NCBI RefSeq assembly: GCF_000092065.1
Contig: NC_009364.1
Coordinates: 310,001 to 374,000 of the forward strand
Length of the DNA stretch: 64,000 nucleotides
Direction of reading: 5' to 3'
DNA from: Ostreococcus lucimarinus CCE9901
Taxonomy: Eukaryota; Chlorophyta; Mamiellophyceae; Mamiellales; Bathycoccaceae
Shown: in pieces, positions 26,576 to 36,900 of the stretch
Layout of the letters: every line of letters begins with the position of its first letter
How positions within the stretch are numbered: position 1 is the first letter of the stretch
Made by a program: the position numbers and the translations under genes
Notes under the pieces: generated by a model
What the model was told of the DNA's origin: nothing
The model's database searches: none
What the model saw: only the letters and a program-made list of their open reading frames with translations

Positions 26576-27502
26576 CTACAACCTGCTCCTCGCCTTGTCC
26601 TTTGAAAGTTTCTTGACGTCACCCCTGCGAACGTCCCAGCCCGCGGACTCCGATCCGGGCGCGAGCAAACGCTTTGGCTCCACGTCCGGATTGCACCGAT
26701 ACTTGACGAAATCTTCTGGAAACTTCGCCCCTCGCGTTTGCAAGTACTCGTCGTCGATCAACGTTTGCCCCGTCGTGTGCGCGTCGCAACACAGCTCCAC
26801 GACGCAATCCGCCAAGATGTCCGCCTTGCGCCAGTTATCCCGCGACCCGAGCTCAAAATTCTCGCTCGCCAGGCTCTCCACGATCGTCGCCGGCCACAGC
26901 GCGTTCCCGGTGACGCCGTATTTCTCTCCCTCCGCCGCCGCGCCGAGCGCCACCATGCTCATCCCGCACTTGGACATGTAATACGCCGTCTTCGTCTCGT
27001 ACTCCTTATAGCTCTTCGGCAGCGGCGGTCCCATCGAGATCACCCGTCCGCCTCGCCCGCCCGCTCGCATCTCCCGCAGGCACGCCCGCGTCAGCACGAA
27101 CGCCCCTCGCGCGTTCACCCCCTGTATCAAATCGTACTTCTTCGTCGGCGTGTCCTCGATGTCTTGCCACCACAGCGCGCTCGCGTTGTTCACCAGCACG
27201 TCGATGCGGCCGTACCTCGCCTTCGCTCGCGCCACGCACGCCAGAATCGACGCCTCGTCCAGCAGATTCACGACGCATCCCATCGCGCGCGCGCCGTGCG
27301 TCGCCACCGCGTCGCACTCGCGCGCGACGCCGTGCACCGTCCCGGGAAGCGTCGCCGACTCGGTCGCGCTCTTCGCCGCGACGACGACGTTGACGCCGCG
27401 CCGCGCGAGCGCGAGCGCGCACGCGCGGCCGATCCCGCGCGACGCGCCGGAGACGACCGCCACCTTACCCGCGAGCGCGTCGGCGGCGGCGTCGCGCGGC
27501 AT
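26576..27502 (-). CDS. HSDL2-like short-chain dehydrogenase, probably peroxisomal
   Basis: 308 residues. A classical SDR: the nucleotide motif VVSGASRGIGRACALALARR, NNASALWW, the catalytic Tyr-Lys pair in TAYYMSKCGMS, and the ALWPATIVES segment typical of the HSDL2 branch. It lacks the SCP2 domain that animal HSDL2 carries at its C terminus. The final tripeptide is SRL, an accepted PTS1 peroxisomal signal variant, preceded by a basic stretch (KLSKDKAR). The substrate is unknown; the family is linked to fatty-acid metabolism. Start from the first ATG, 7 residues before the SDR fold. Confidence 0.85.
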   Translation of the reverse strand: MPRDAAADALAGKVAVVSGASRGIGRACALALARRGVNVVVAAKSATESATLPGTVHGVARECDAVATHGARAMGCVVNLLDEASILACVARAKARYGRIDVLVNNASALWWQDIEDTPTKKYDLIQGVNARGAFVLTRACLREMRAGGRGGRVISMGPPLPKSYKEYETKTAYYMSKCGMSMVALGAAAEGEKYGVTGNALWPATIVESLASENFELGSRDNWRKADILADCVVELCCDAHTTGQTLIDDEYLQTRGAKFPEDFVKYRCNPDVEPKRLLAPGSESAGWDVRRGDVKKLSKDKARSRL

Positions 27503-27633
27503 GTCGCCGACGACGTCCCGCGCGCGTCGCGCGGCTCGCTCGTCGGCGTCGGCGTCGACGCGCGCGTCGATTCGCGACGGGCGCGGCGACGAGTGACGTC
27601 GATCGACAGCGCGCGACGCGCGCGCGCGACGCG

Positions 27634-28734
27634 ATGCGGGCGCCGCGCGCGACGGCGACGGCGACGGCGACGACGGCGGCGCGCGCGACGATTCGCGCGA
27701 CGACGCGCGCGCGCGCGACGGCGCGCGCGACGGCGGGCGCGGTGCTGCGCATCGCGACGCTCGGGGACGGCGACGACGCGGTCGCGCTCGTCAGCGACGC
27801 GACGGGGACGCTGCGCGCGGTGCGCGGGAATGAGAGCGACGCGCGCGCGTGCGCGCTGCGAGGGCTGGGCGCGAGCGCGGCGACGCGAGGACCGTTTTGG
27901 TCGATGGCGAGCGCGGGCGCGGCGAACGCGAACGGGACGGCGCGCGCGCTGGTCGGGACGAGCGGGAAGCACCTCGCGACGTGCGTCGTGGACGCGCGCG
28001 ACGGCAGAGAGACGATTGAGGTGCGCGCGGAGGGCGACGCGCTCGGGCCGCACACGGGGTACGTGCGGGACGTGGCGACGACGCGAGACGGGCGAACGGC
28101 GTGGAGCTGCGCGTGCAACTTCGCGCCGAAGTGGACGCGCGGCGAAGACGGGACGTGGACGGCGGCGGCGGCGCGCGAGACGCTGCGGTTGTTCACGGGC
28201 GATATACTGCGCCTGTGCGTGCTCGAGGATGGCGATGACGTCACCGTGTTCTGCGGCGTCGCCGACGGGACGGTGCGGGCGTTCGACGCGTCGACGACGA
28301 CGCCGCGGGATTTGGGCGCGGTCGGCGGCGACGCGAGCGCGACGAGAGGTCGAGTATCGGCGCTGTGCGTCGTCGATGGACGTTGGTTGGTCTCGGGGAG
28401 TCACGACGGGCGCGTGCTCGTGCACGACGCGCGAACGCCGTCGTCGCCCGCCGTCGCCGAGATTGAACGTCTGGACGGCAAAGTGCACGACATCTTAGCG
28501 CTCGACGACGGACGCGTGCTCGTCGCGGGTGAATTCGGGATCGAGGTGTTCGAAAATGCGCCCGAACTCGCGCCGTTGCGCGGCGATGAGGACGACGAGG
28601 AAATGTTTGGGCGGTTTCGCTCGCTCGCGATTCGCGCGCTCGCAAAGACTTCGTCTCGACTCTTCGTCGGCGCGGCGTCGGGAGAAGTGACGGCGATCAG
28701 ACTCGACCGCGAACGTAGATCTAGATCTAGATAG
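27634..28734 (+). CDS. WD40-repeat protein with organelle-type N terminus
   Basis: 366 residues. The first 37 residues are an A/R/T-only stretch that looks like a transit peptide. The remainder is a beta-propeller: VALVSDATGTLRAVRG, LVGTSGKHLATCVVDARDG, VRDVATTRDGRTAWSCACNF, LFTGDILRLCVLEDGDDVTV, WLVSGSHDGRVLVHDART and VFVGAASGEVTAI-like strands. About six blades can be recognised, some degenerate. No specific family or partner recognised. It is divergent from the SDR gene, 131 bp between starts. Confidence 0.72.
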   Translation: MRAPRATATATATTAARATIRATTRARATARATAGAVLRIATLGDGDDAVALVSDATGTLRAVRGNESDARACALRGLGASAATRGPFWSMASAGAANANGTARALVGTSGKHLATCVVDARDGRETIEVRAEGDALGPHTGYVRDVATTRDGRTAWSCACNFAPKWTRGEDGTWTAAAARETLRLFTGDILRLCVLEDGDDVTVFCGVADGTVRAFDASTTTPRDLGAVGGDASATRGRVSALCVVDGRWLVSGSHDGRVLVHDARTPSSPAVAEIERLDGKVHDILALDDGRVLVAGEFGIEVFENAPELAPLRGDEDDEEMFGRFRSLAIRALAKTSSRLFVGAASGEVTAIRLDRERRSRSR

Positions 28735-28757
28735 TCATTCATTAGCGTTACGTAGCT

Positions 28758-29306
28758 CTACAGAAACCGCTTTACGGCGTCGAAAATCTCCTCCGCGGGC
28801 GGCGTAAAGAAATGATCCCGCGTCTCGCTCACGCTCTCTCGCGCGCCCAATTTCTTCGCCAACGCCAGTTGTATCGCCGCCGGCACCAACGAATCGCGCG
28901 TGCCGATCACGCACTCGATCCCTCGCGAGCAATTCGACGCGATTTTACCGTAATCAAACGCGTCATCAAAATATCCAGACGCGCGTTCCGTCGCGTCGCC
29001 CAAGTCGTCGTCGTATCCCGCCACGAGCACGATCCCTCTCACCGCGTTTCGCTCCGCCACGCGCATCGCGCACACCGCACCGCTCGAGTGTCCGACGATG
29101 ACCGTGTTCGCGTCGCACCGCAGCTCGTTTTCGCAGTGTGGGACCCAAATATGTCGACGGCACACGTCCGCGTCTGGCATCGAGGGCGTCGTCAAGCGAA
29201 CGTCGTCGGTGACGCCGCGGTCGATGAGGGCGCGCTCGAGCCAGGCGTAGTGATTGCAGGAACGCGTGGGGGCGCATCCCGAGCCGGGGAGGATGATGAC
29301 GTTCAT
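28758..29306 (-). CDS. RBBP9/YdeN-family serine hydrolase
   Basis: 182 residues from MNVIILPGSGC, close to the 186 of human RBBP9. Alpha/beta-hydrolase with the nucleophile elbow VIVGHSSGAVCAMRVAE, the acid in CVIGTRDSLVP and the histidine in ETRDHFF. NHYAWLERAL near the start fits the family W-x-x-W-L/E-x-x-L pattern. The frame is open to an ATG at 29420, but the extra 38 residues are basic low complexity and lie outside the fold. The natural substrate is unknown. Confidence 0.88.
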   Translation of the reverse strand: MNVIILPGSGCAPTRSCNHYAWLERALIDRGVTDDVRLTTPSMPDADVCRRHIWVPHCENELRCDANTVIVGHSSGAVCAMRVAERNAVRGIVLVAGYDDDLGDATERASGYFDDAFDYGKIASNCSRGIECVIGTRDSLVPAAIQLALAKKLGARESVSETRDHFFTPPAEEIFDAVKRFL

Positions 29307-29478
29307 GGCGGCGCGGGAGTGCGGCGACGGTGATTCGCGATGGCGGCGGTCGGGCGAGTAACCGTCTCGGCGCCGAACGGGACGCGCGGTCGTCGAGGTG
29401 GATTGGATGGCGTATGACAACTCGGATGACGAATTAAATGAACGGGGTGTCGGGAAATGATGCTCGTGGTCGATGCGG

Positions 29479-32055
29479 TCACGTCGTCGCGGCGTTTTCG
29501 TCGCCGTGGAGCCGAGCGGATGATTTGGAGTGCTTGCGCACGATGGGAGATAACGCCACGGGTTCGCCGGCGGAGATTTGGCGGAAGACTTCGGCCGTGA
29601 CGGCGTTGACGTCGACGTCGGCGCCGTGCTTTTGAATCTGCGCCAAGAGGTCTTGGAGCTGTGTCATGGACAATCCCGAGTCGGGCGATCCCGAAGACGA
29701 CGGTTCGGCAAACGGGCGCAAGAATCTGTGCGTGAGAATCTCCTTGACAGATATGCGGTTCTTCGGATCTCGCTCCAGACACTTTCGCATCAAGTCAATG
29801 AGCGCCGGATTCTCCGTCGGTAACGGTGGAAACGCGATCGTGTGCCGGGGATCGGTAATAGCGTGAAGTTTTTGAATCATCCCGGTGATTTTGCTAAACG
29901 GCGTGTGCCCGTACACCATCTGGTACAAGATGCAACCGAGACTCCAAATATCGCTCGCGCGTCCAACTTTCATCGGTCCTCCGAGTGCGGACGCTTGTCC
30001 GTTCAGGATTGCCTCAGGGGACATGTAGTTCACCGTTCCAACTTGATGATCTCGCACAATATTCGTGTGATCGGGCGCTTGCTCCGTCTGTATCGCGCGC
30101 GCGATGCCGAAATCGATGAGCTTGAGCGCGCCCTCGACAAAGAGAAAGTTTGCCGGTTTCAAATCACTGTGCACGATGCGCTCCTCGTGAATGATATTCA
30201 CCGCTTCCACCATTTGTTCAAAGTACAGACGTAAAAAGTTGTCGTCAATCACACCTCCGTGGTTTTGACGCTGCTTTTCGCGCTTGGCGAGCATGTGTGC
30301 GAGGTCGATTTCGCCAAATTCAAGCACCATAAATATGAGCTTCTCCTTCGGGCAAACCTCCGCATCGACGAGCTGAATGATGTTGTCTCTTCCTCGTAAT
30401 GTCTTCAGCAGCTTGATTTCGTCAATAAAACCCGCCACGGTTTCGTGCTCTTTGCCATCGAGACGAATTCGCTTCAACGCTAAAATCTTTCGCTTGGGAG
30501 AGACGACTTTGTAAACCTTGCACGTGCCACCTTGACCCACGCACTCGAGTTTCGTATACTTGACTCCATTCACGATGACGGTGTTATCATCCTCGCGAGG
30601 ACGGTCGTGATACTTGTTCGCGCTCGCCACGGAGCTACTCTCCACGCGCCGCTCGCCGCCTTGCAAGGGCGTTTGCTCCGCCGCTCGTTGCCTCGAAGGT
30701 GGTACTCTCGGAGGATCCATCGATGCGTGACCGCTAGCGGCCGGTGTATGCTCGGAACGTGAAGGTCGAGACGCGCTCAAAGCGCTGTACTTCTCTTTCG
30801 CCTCCGCGAGGCGGCTTCGCAACGTCACGGTGGCCTCCATCACGCTCGTCGGCGGCGGCGGGGGCATTGAATTCTCCGTCTTTTCGCCGCCACCGCGTAT
30901 ACCTCCCGTGCGGGCGCTGTGATAGCTGCTCACGCTTCCCGGCATCGCCGTTGATGACGTCACGTACGTCGTACCCGCATGGTGCGACGGCGCTACGGGC
31001 TGCGGCGCGGTAAACTTTGCCGTCGGCGTCGCTTGCATATTCGCCAAAGCCGCGGCGCGTTGCGATAAATTCTTGGGCGTCGCCACCACGGATGACTTCG
31101 CCCCAACATGCATGGCGTCCACATCCATATCCCTCGTCACGTGTCGCGGGTTCGCGGGCTTAATCGCCGACGTATACTGCGGCGCCAGCGACCGAAACGG
31201 CGTGTGTTGCGTGTGCTGCGCCGGTTCGTATCGTTTTCCCTCCATATCCGCCAGCATGCACTCGATCGCCCCCGAGGGCTCGGCGCCGAAATCTAATCCT
31301 CGCTTTAAGATTTTTACCGCTTTCTCCTCGCCCTTGAACGTGTACCCGAACGCCGCCCACTCGCACCAATAAATCGCGTGCTTGTGCCCGATGCCGCACG
31401 ACTTTAAAAACTTAAACGTATCCCTCGCGTCATCCATGTTGCTCACCATCTGCTGCCTCGCCAGCCCGAGAAATATCCTCACATAGTTTTCATCGTTCAC
31501 GTTCCCCCGCTTCGGGATCGTCTTCGTCGCGAGTTCGTACAACCGATGCAAGCTCACCCCGTTTCGACTCCCCGCGCTCGCGCTCGGTTTCCCCACCTCC
31601 GCCGTCGCCGCCGCGTCCGCGTACGTCGCCTCTTCGTGCTCCAAAAAGTTCAACCACGCCTCCGGGTTCTCTTGATTCTCTCGCACCGCGTTCGCCAGCG
31701 CGTTCCTCGCCTTTCTCCCCCGCGTCGGCGTCCCCGTCTCGTCCGCGCTCGCGCAGTACTCGTCCAGCAGCGCCGTCGCCGTCCCCGCCCGTCGCGTCCC
31801 CACCGCCGCGCTCGTCGACGCGCTCGCGCGCGCGTCCGCCTCCGCGCGAGGCGTCACCGCGCTCATCATCCGCACCCGCGCCGCGAGCGACCGCACGCGC
31901 GGTTCGTACGCCGACGACGGCGTCGTCGCGCCGTCGCCGAGCCGTTGTCCATCGCGATCGTTCTCGCCGTCTCCGCGCGCGCCGCGCGTCGCCGCGTCGC
32001 GCGATTTCCCGTCCGCGGCGCGGTGGGCGTTTTCTTTATCGCGCTCGACGTCCAT
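29479..32055 (-). CDS. MPS1: MPS1/TTK dual-specificity spindle-checkpoint kinase
   Basis: 858 residues. The N-terminal TPR domain of the Mps1/Bub1 type (about residues 135-260) has ENPEAWLNFLEHEEATY, GNVNDENYVRIFLGLARQQM and HKHAIYWCEWAAFGYTFKGE. A long disordered serine/proline-rich middle follows. The kinase domain begins at about residue 500: VGQGGTCKVYKV, the lysine in ALKRIRLDGKE, HSDLKPANFLF, DFGIARAI and the APE-like NYMSPEAI. The kinase closely follows Mps1/TTK and acts at kinetochores. The frame is open upstream to 32844, but that overlaps the carboxypeptidase gene; the ATG at 32055 starts MDVERDKENAH. Confidence 0.93.
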   Translation of the reverse strand: MDVERDKENAHRAADGKSRDAATRGARGDGENDRDGQRLGDGATTPSSAYEPRVRSLAARVRMMSAVTPRAEADARASASTSAAVGTRRAGTATALLDEYCASADETGTPTRGRKARNALANAVRENQENPEAWLNFLEHEEATYADAAATAEVGKPSASAGSRNGVSLHRLYELATKTIPKRGNVNDENYVRIFLGLARQQMVSNMDDARDTFKFLKSCGIGHKHAIYWCEWAAFGYTFKGEEKAVKILKRGLDFGAEPSGAIECMLADMEGKRYEPAQHTQHTPFRSLAPQYTSAIKPANPRHVTRDMDVDAMHVGAKSSVVATPKNLSQRAAALANMQATPTAKFTAPQPVAPSHHAGTTYVTSSTAMPGSVSSYHSARTGGIRGGGEKTENSMPPPPPTSVMEATVTLRSRLAEAKEKYSALSASRPSRSEHTPAASGHASMDPPRVPPSRQRAAEQTPLQGGERRVESSSVASANKYHDRPREDDNTVIVNGVKYTKLECVGQGGTCKVYKVVSPKRKILALKRIRLDGKEHETVAGFIDEIKLLKTLRGRDNIIQLVDAEVCPKEKLIFMVLEFGEIDLAHMLAKREKQRQNHGGVIDDNFLRLYFEQMVEAVNIIHEERIVHSDLKPANFLFVEGALKLIDFGIARAIQTEQAPDHTNIVRDHQVGTVNYMSPEAILNGQASALGGPMKVGRASDIWSLGCILYQMVYGHTPFSKITGMIQKLHAITDPRHTIAFPPLPTENPALIDLMRKCLERDPKNRISVKEILTHRFLRPFAEPSSSGSPDSGLSMTQLQDLLAQIQKHGADVDVNAVTAEVFRQISAGEPVALSPIVRKHSKSSARLHGDENAATT

Positions 32056-32275
32056 CGCGCGCGCGCGGCGAGAGACGCGTCCGCGTCTGCCGCGACGCGC
32101 GCGGCGCGCGTTTGAATCGCCGTTCCCCTTTTTATCGCGACGCGGCGCGAACGCGCGAAGACTTAAAACGCGCGCGAGTACGAGAGACGATTCGCGTCGC
32201 GCGAAAAATCGGTGAAGGCACAACCCTAGACACCGGCGCGACATCGCGACGCGCGCGCGCGAGCGCGCGCGCGTC

Positions 32276-33691
32276 ATGGCCGCCGACGACGCGCGTCGCG
32301 CGTACGCGTCGAACGATGACTTGCGCGACGCCATGCGGCGGCTGAGCGCGAGCGATGGCGCGTGCGCGGGGATATCGCGCGTGGTGTCGCTGGGACGGAG
32401 CGCGAACGGCGAGGACGTGCGCGCGCTGACGATCGGTCGAGGCGCGCGCGCGAGCGACGGCGACGACGGCCGGGGAGGGCTTCGGTTTGGATTCATCGGG
32501 AACATGCACGGAGACGAGCCCGTGGGGCGAGAGATCGCGATGGAGGTGGGGCGATGGGTGTGCGAACGCGCGACGACGACGCGCGAGACGACGAGCGAGG
32601 CGGAGACGCGCGAGCGGGCGCTGGCGAAACGATTGGTGAACGAGGCGACGCTGTTCGTGGTGCCGACGGTGAATCCCGATGGGTTCGCGGCGAAAACGCG
32701 CGGGAACGCGCGTGGGGTGGATTTGAATAGAAACTTTCCGTACACGCGATTTTCGCTGCCGAAATCGTTGAGCGGACGGGCGAGCGCCGTGGGCGGGAGC
32801 GCGGGGGACAACGCGAAGCGAGAGATCGAGACGGCGCTCATCATGCGATGGAGCGAAAAGTGGGCGATGAATGGGGCGCTGAATTATCACGAAGGCGCGT
32901 TGGTGGCGAACTACCCGTGGGACGGGAACGACGACGGAAGCACGTCGTACAGCGCGGCGCCGGACGACGCGACTTTTAGATATCTCGCGTCATCGTACGC
33001 TCAAGCGCATCCCACGATGAGTAAGAGCGCGGAGTTTGAGGGTGGAATCACTAACGGCGCGGCGTGGTACCCGTTGTGGGGCGGGATGCAAGATTGGCAC
33101 TACGTGCAGACGGGGACGTACAGCTTGACGGTGGAGGTGGACGACGAGAAATGGCCGAGCGAGGACAAGCTCGGAGCGATCGTCGACGAGCACGTGAACG
33201 CCAGCATAGACGTGTGCGCCCGCGCGCTCTTCGGCTCCGTGCGCGGCTTCGTGCGCGATGAGAGGGGCGCGGCCGTCGTCGGCGCTTCCATCGTCGTCGG
33301 CCGCGACAGCGCGCCGGTGAAAACCGACGCTCGAGGCTTCTTCGCCAAGCCCAGCGAGCCGTCCACTCGACCCGTTCGCGTCGTCATCACGCCTCCATCG
33401 AACAAGCGCAACGTCGACACCATCACCCACTTCGTCCCCACCATCGATCCAACCGACGGCGCGTCGATCGACGTCGTCTTCACTCCCAGAAGCGCCCCTC
33501 CCGGCTTTCTCCTGCTTCGCGTCGTCGCCGTCGTCGTCTTCGCCGTCGTCGCCTTTCTCATCCGGCGCAGCGCCCGACGCCGCAGGCGCGTGTCGGTGCT
33601 TTCAGAGTCATTAGTAAATAACGTCGACGTCGAGAAGGCGATCGCGAACCGACGCGGGATGACATCCAGCCGTTCGTTGTCCGGCCTCTGA
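32276..33691 (+). CDS. M14 metallocarboxypeptidase (carboxypeptidase D/N type) with transthyretin-like domain and C-terminal TM helix
   Basis: 471 residues. The zinc ligands HxxE lie in GFIGNMHGDEPVGRE and the third His in ALNYHEGALVANYP. Substrate-binding DLNRNFP and the catalytic Glu in YSLTVEVDDEKWP are also present. Then comes a transthyretin-like beta domain (VRGFVRDERGAAVVGASIVV), a transmembrane helix near residues 405-427 (LLLRVVAVVVFAVVAFLI) and a strongly basic tail. Regulatory carboxypeptidases of this type trim basic residues from secretory proteins. Oddly, no signal peptide is visible at the N terminus and no upstream CTGAC-containing intron was found in the 220 bp to MPS1. Confidence 0.88.
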   Translation: MAADDARRAYASNDDLRDAMRRLSASDGACAGISRVVSLGRSANGEDVRALTIGRGARASDGDDGRGGLRFGFIGNMHGDEPVGREIAMEVGRWVCERATTTRETTSEAETRERALAKRLVNEATLFVVPTVNPDGFAAKTRGNARGVDLNRNFPYTRFSLPKSLSGRASAVGGSAGDNAKREIETALIMRWSEKWAMNGALNYHEGALVANYPWDGNDDGSTSYSAAPDDATFRYLASSYAQAHPTMSKSAEFEGGITNGAAWYPLWGGMQDWHYVQTGTYSLTVEVDDEKWPSEDKLGAIVDEHVNASIDVCARALFGSVRGFVRDERGAAVVGASIVVGRDSAPVKTDARGFFAKPSEPSTRPVRVVITPPSNKRNVDTITHFVPTIDPTDGASIDVVFTPRSAPPGFLLLRVVAVVVFAVVAFLIRRSARRRRRVSVLSESLVNNVDVEKAIANRRGMTSSRSLSGL

Positions 33692-33948
33692 CCGACTGTA
33701 CCTTGTAACAGCAGCACCGTGGTAGCAGACAACACCCACGCCCCGCGCACGATGAACCGCACACGCGCGCGCGCGCACGTCAGATTGACGCACGAACGCG
33801 CGCGAACGCGCGAAGAAATCGCGTGCGCGTGTTTACCGCGCGAAGCCGCGCCCGCGACGCGCCCGCGACGCACGCGCGACGCGAACACGCGAACGCGCGA
33901 CGGTGAACACCCTCGGCGTCGCGCGATCGATCGCGCGTGGTGACGGCG

Positions 33949-36900
33949 ATGGCGAGCGAACCGGCGCGCGCGAAGTTCAAATCCCTGCGAGGATGGAACG
34001 TCGATAAGTACCAGTTCGATGTGCGCGCGCAGAGCGCGTACAACGTCCTGCCGGGGACGCAACGTTTGAAATTGCTGTGGAGGCGCGGACACAAGCGCGC
34101 GGAGACGAAGACGGCGAACGTGACGCGCGGGGAAGCGGTGTGGGATGAAACGCTGACGCTGTCGTGCTCGATGTTTGTGAATCCGAAGACTGGGATGTAC
34201 GAGAGCAAGCCGGCGATGTTCGTGCTGCAGACGGTGAACGAGGACGGGTCGATTGGGAAGACGTACGCGGAGGCGACGATTGATCTGTTGGAGTTTGCGT
34301 TGAATCCGGGACGGGAACTGTCGCAGACGGTGCCGATGAGACAAGGAGCGGTGTCGATGTTGACACATTTACAGTTCGCCGTCACGGCGACGCCGTTGGC
34401 GGAAAACGTGGCGTTGAGCGACGTGTCGAGCGCGCTGAGCGTCGCCGATCTAGCCGACGTCGCCGAGTTGGCAGCGACGAGCGCGGTGCCGGAAAAGTTG
34501 GCGGTGAACGTGATCGGGGAGCACGAAGATGAGGGATATTTCGATGAGAAACTCGATGTCAGAGAGGATGCGCAATCGGAAAGTGAAAAAGAGGATAGCG
34601 AATTTGCCTACTTTGACGAACGCCTGGCGTACAAGGTGGAGGGCGACGACACGGAACAACTTCCGCCGCCGACTGCGGAGGAACTATTATCGGGCGTTGA
34701 CGCTGAAGAAGGCATCGTACCCGGTGTGAAGATGATGCGCTTGATTGTCGGGAAAAAGTGCAAAATTTTCGTGCGGGGTCAGGATAACTTTGGCAACGCA
34801 CGCACGACAGGCGGGGACAACGTCGAGGGCGTGTTGATCGGTCCGAGCGGGCAGCGCGGGTTAGTGAGCACTAAAGACCACGGCGATGGCTCGTACTTGC
34901 TAGAGTTTACGTGCATGCAACAAGGGATTTGGACCCTTCGTACGCGGTTTAACGGTAGACTGAGCGTGGAGCGACACAAGCTCGTGGTTTCCTTCGGTCC
35001 GCTCACGGCCCAGGACGTTCGGGTGCAGTTACCGAAGCCGCCGTTCAGATGCGGTGCGTACACGGACATGCAAGTCGTTGTTGAGCATCCGGAAGATGGG
35101 AGAATTCTAACTGGTGCAGAGGCGTTTAACGTTCGCCTCGTCTCACCGGCGGGCTTGTCGTTGGGCGTTCCGCTCGACATTCGTCCCGGGACGACCGCCG
35201 CCGTCGCGCGAATCAACTGGCCCGAAGTTGGCGAGCATCAGCTTGACGTAAGACTAGATGGTGAATCGCTTCGCGGGTCGCCCATGCGAGTCGAAGTTGT
35301 GCCTGAGGATTTGTGCCTAGCCGCTTGTCAACTTCAAGGTCCGGGTGTTCATCGATGCACGGCGGGCATACGCTCCGCGTTTGTCATCGAAGCTCACGAC
35401 AGTCGTGGTAATCGTCTCCTTTCTGGAGGCGCGCCACTCTTTTTGGGCATTCGCACGGCATCGAATGAGTCGTACTCGGGTGAGATTGTTGATTTCGGCA
35501 ACGGCACGTACGAAGCTTCGTACTCTGTTCGTGTTTCTGGTTATTACGAATTATCGCTCGCCATCTTAGGTGAGGAACTCGTAATTAAAGGCTTATGTGA
35601 ACCCGGCAAGGCCGTCGTCGCGGGTTGTGAGCTGGTCGGCGACGCCGGATTGGACCTTGAAGTTGGCTCTTCCGGTCGCTACAGTATCATTCGTCACGAT
35701 GCATACGGCAACAGAGTGCCAACGCGTCAGGGACAAATCAAGTTCAAAGTTACCGCCGATGGACCTGGACCCGCAACTTGTACGATGATTGATAGAGCTG
35801 ATGGCGTTAGTGATGTCGATGTCAGTACCTCTGTAGCCGGGAGGTATTTCGTCCAGGTGACGGCTGGTGATCAAGAACCGATTCCTGGTTCGCCGTTTGA
35901 AGTCATCGCATATCCTAGTCCTGCTTCGCACGAAACGAGTGTGACGACAGTGTTCGGTGCACAGTTAGCCGCAAGTGATAGCGATGTCCTCGTGGCTGTT
36001 GCTGGCGAAGAGGTCTCGTTATCAGTAGCACCTCGTGATATGTACGGCAACGTCACTGTCTTCTCCAAGTCGGCGGCGATCACTGCGACAGCGACGGGAG
36101 GTGGCGTCTCGACTTCCTTTGAAGAACGCACTGGAACTCGCACGGAAGTTTCTTTGTTCTCGACTTTCAGACTAGCTGGGTCGTACTTGCTCACCGCAAA
36201 AATCGGCGACAAGGTGTTAGACGGCTACCCAAGGATTCTCACGGTTGTTTCGGCGGCCACTGAACCTCGAAAGTGCATGTTGTTTGGTGACGCGCTTCAA
36301 GGCGTGAGGTGTAACCGAGTTTCAACACTCACCGTGCACGCAGCAGATAAATTTGGAAACTTGAGATCGACGGGTGGCGACGTTGTCGATGTCAACTTGT
36401 GCTCACCCGACGGAAAGTACGTCGTTGCTTCAAAGGTTGATGACCACGCCGACGGAACGTACGGCGCAAAATTCAAGCTCGAGCGCCCGGGGACGTGGGA
36501 AATCCAACTCGTCGTCAATGGCCGCGGTGGCCGGACGCAAGTCAATGAGATTACTTCGTATTTTGCAGGCGTCAAAGCGAACGAGTGTACGTTTTCTGGC
36601 ATGGGTTCGGATGGTGTTGAAGGCGTCGTATGCTTTAAGCAGAGTGACATCGTCATCGAGCCAGCTGACTTTGAGCAAAACTCACGCCTCATGAGCGGGA
36701 AAGAAGCCGTCGCAGTCCGTATTCTCACGCCATCTGGAGGTATTAGCTCTGTGGATCTCAAGTTCGAAAATGGAAAATATAGAGGATCGTACACCTGGAC
36801 TCAGCCAGGTCAGCACACCGTGTCCGTGTCTCTTGATCAAGAAGCCATCGTGGGGTCGCCGTTTTCCGTTGAGGCCATGAGTGCGTTGCCTCAAATTGCC

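Noticed and set aside
26738-28498. 586-codon plus-strand open frame antisense to the SDR and continuing over the WD40 gene
   Set aside because: Arginine-rich low complexity; the SDR (minus) and WD40 (plus, other frame) explain the stretch with clear protein motifs.
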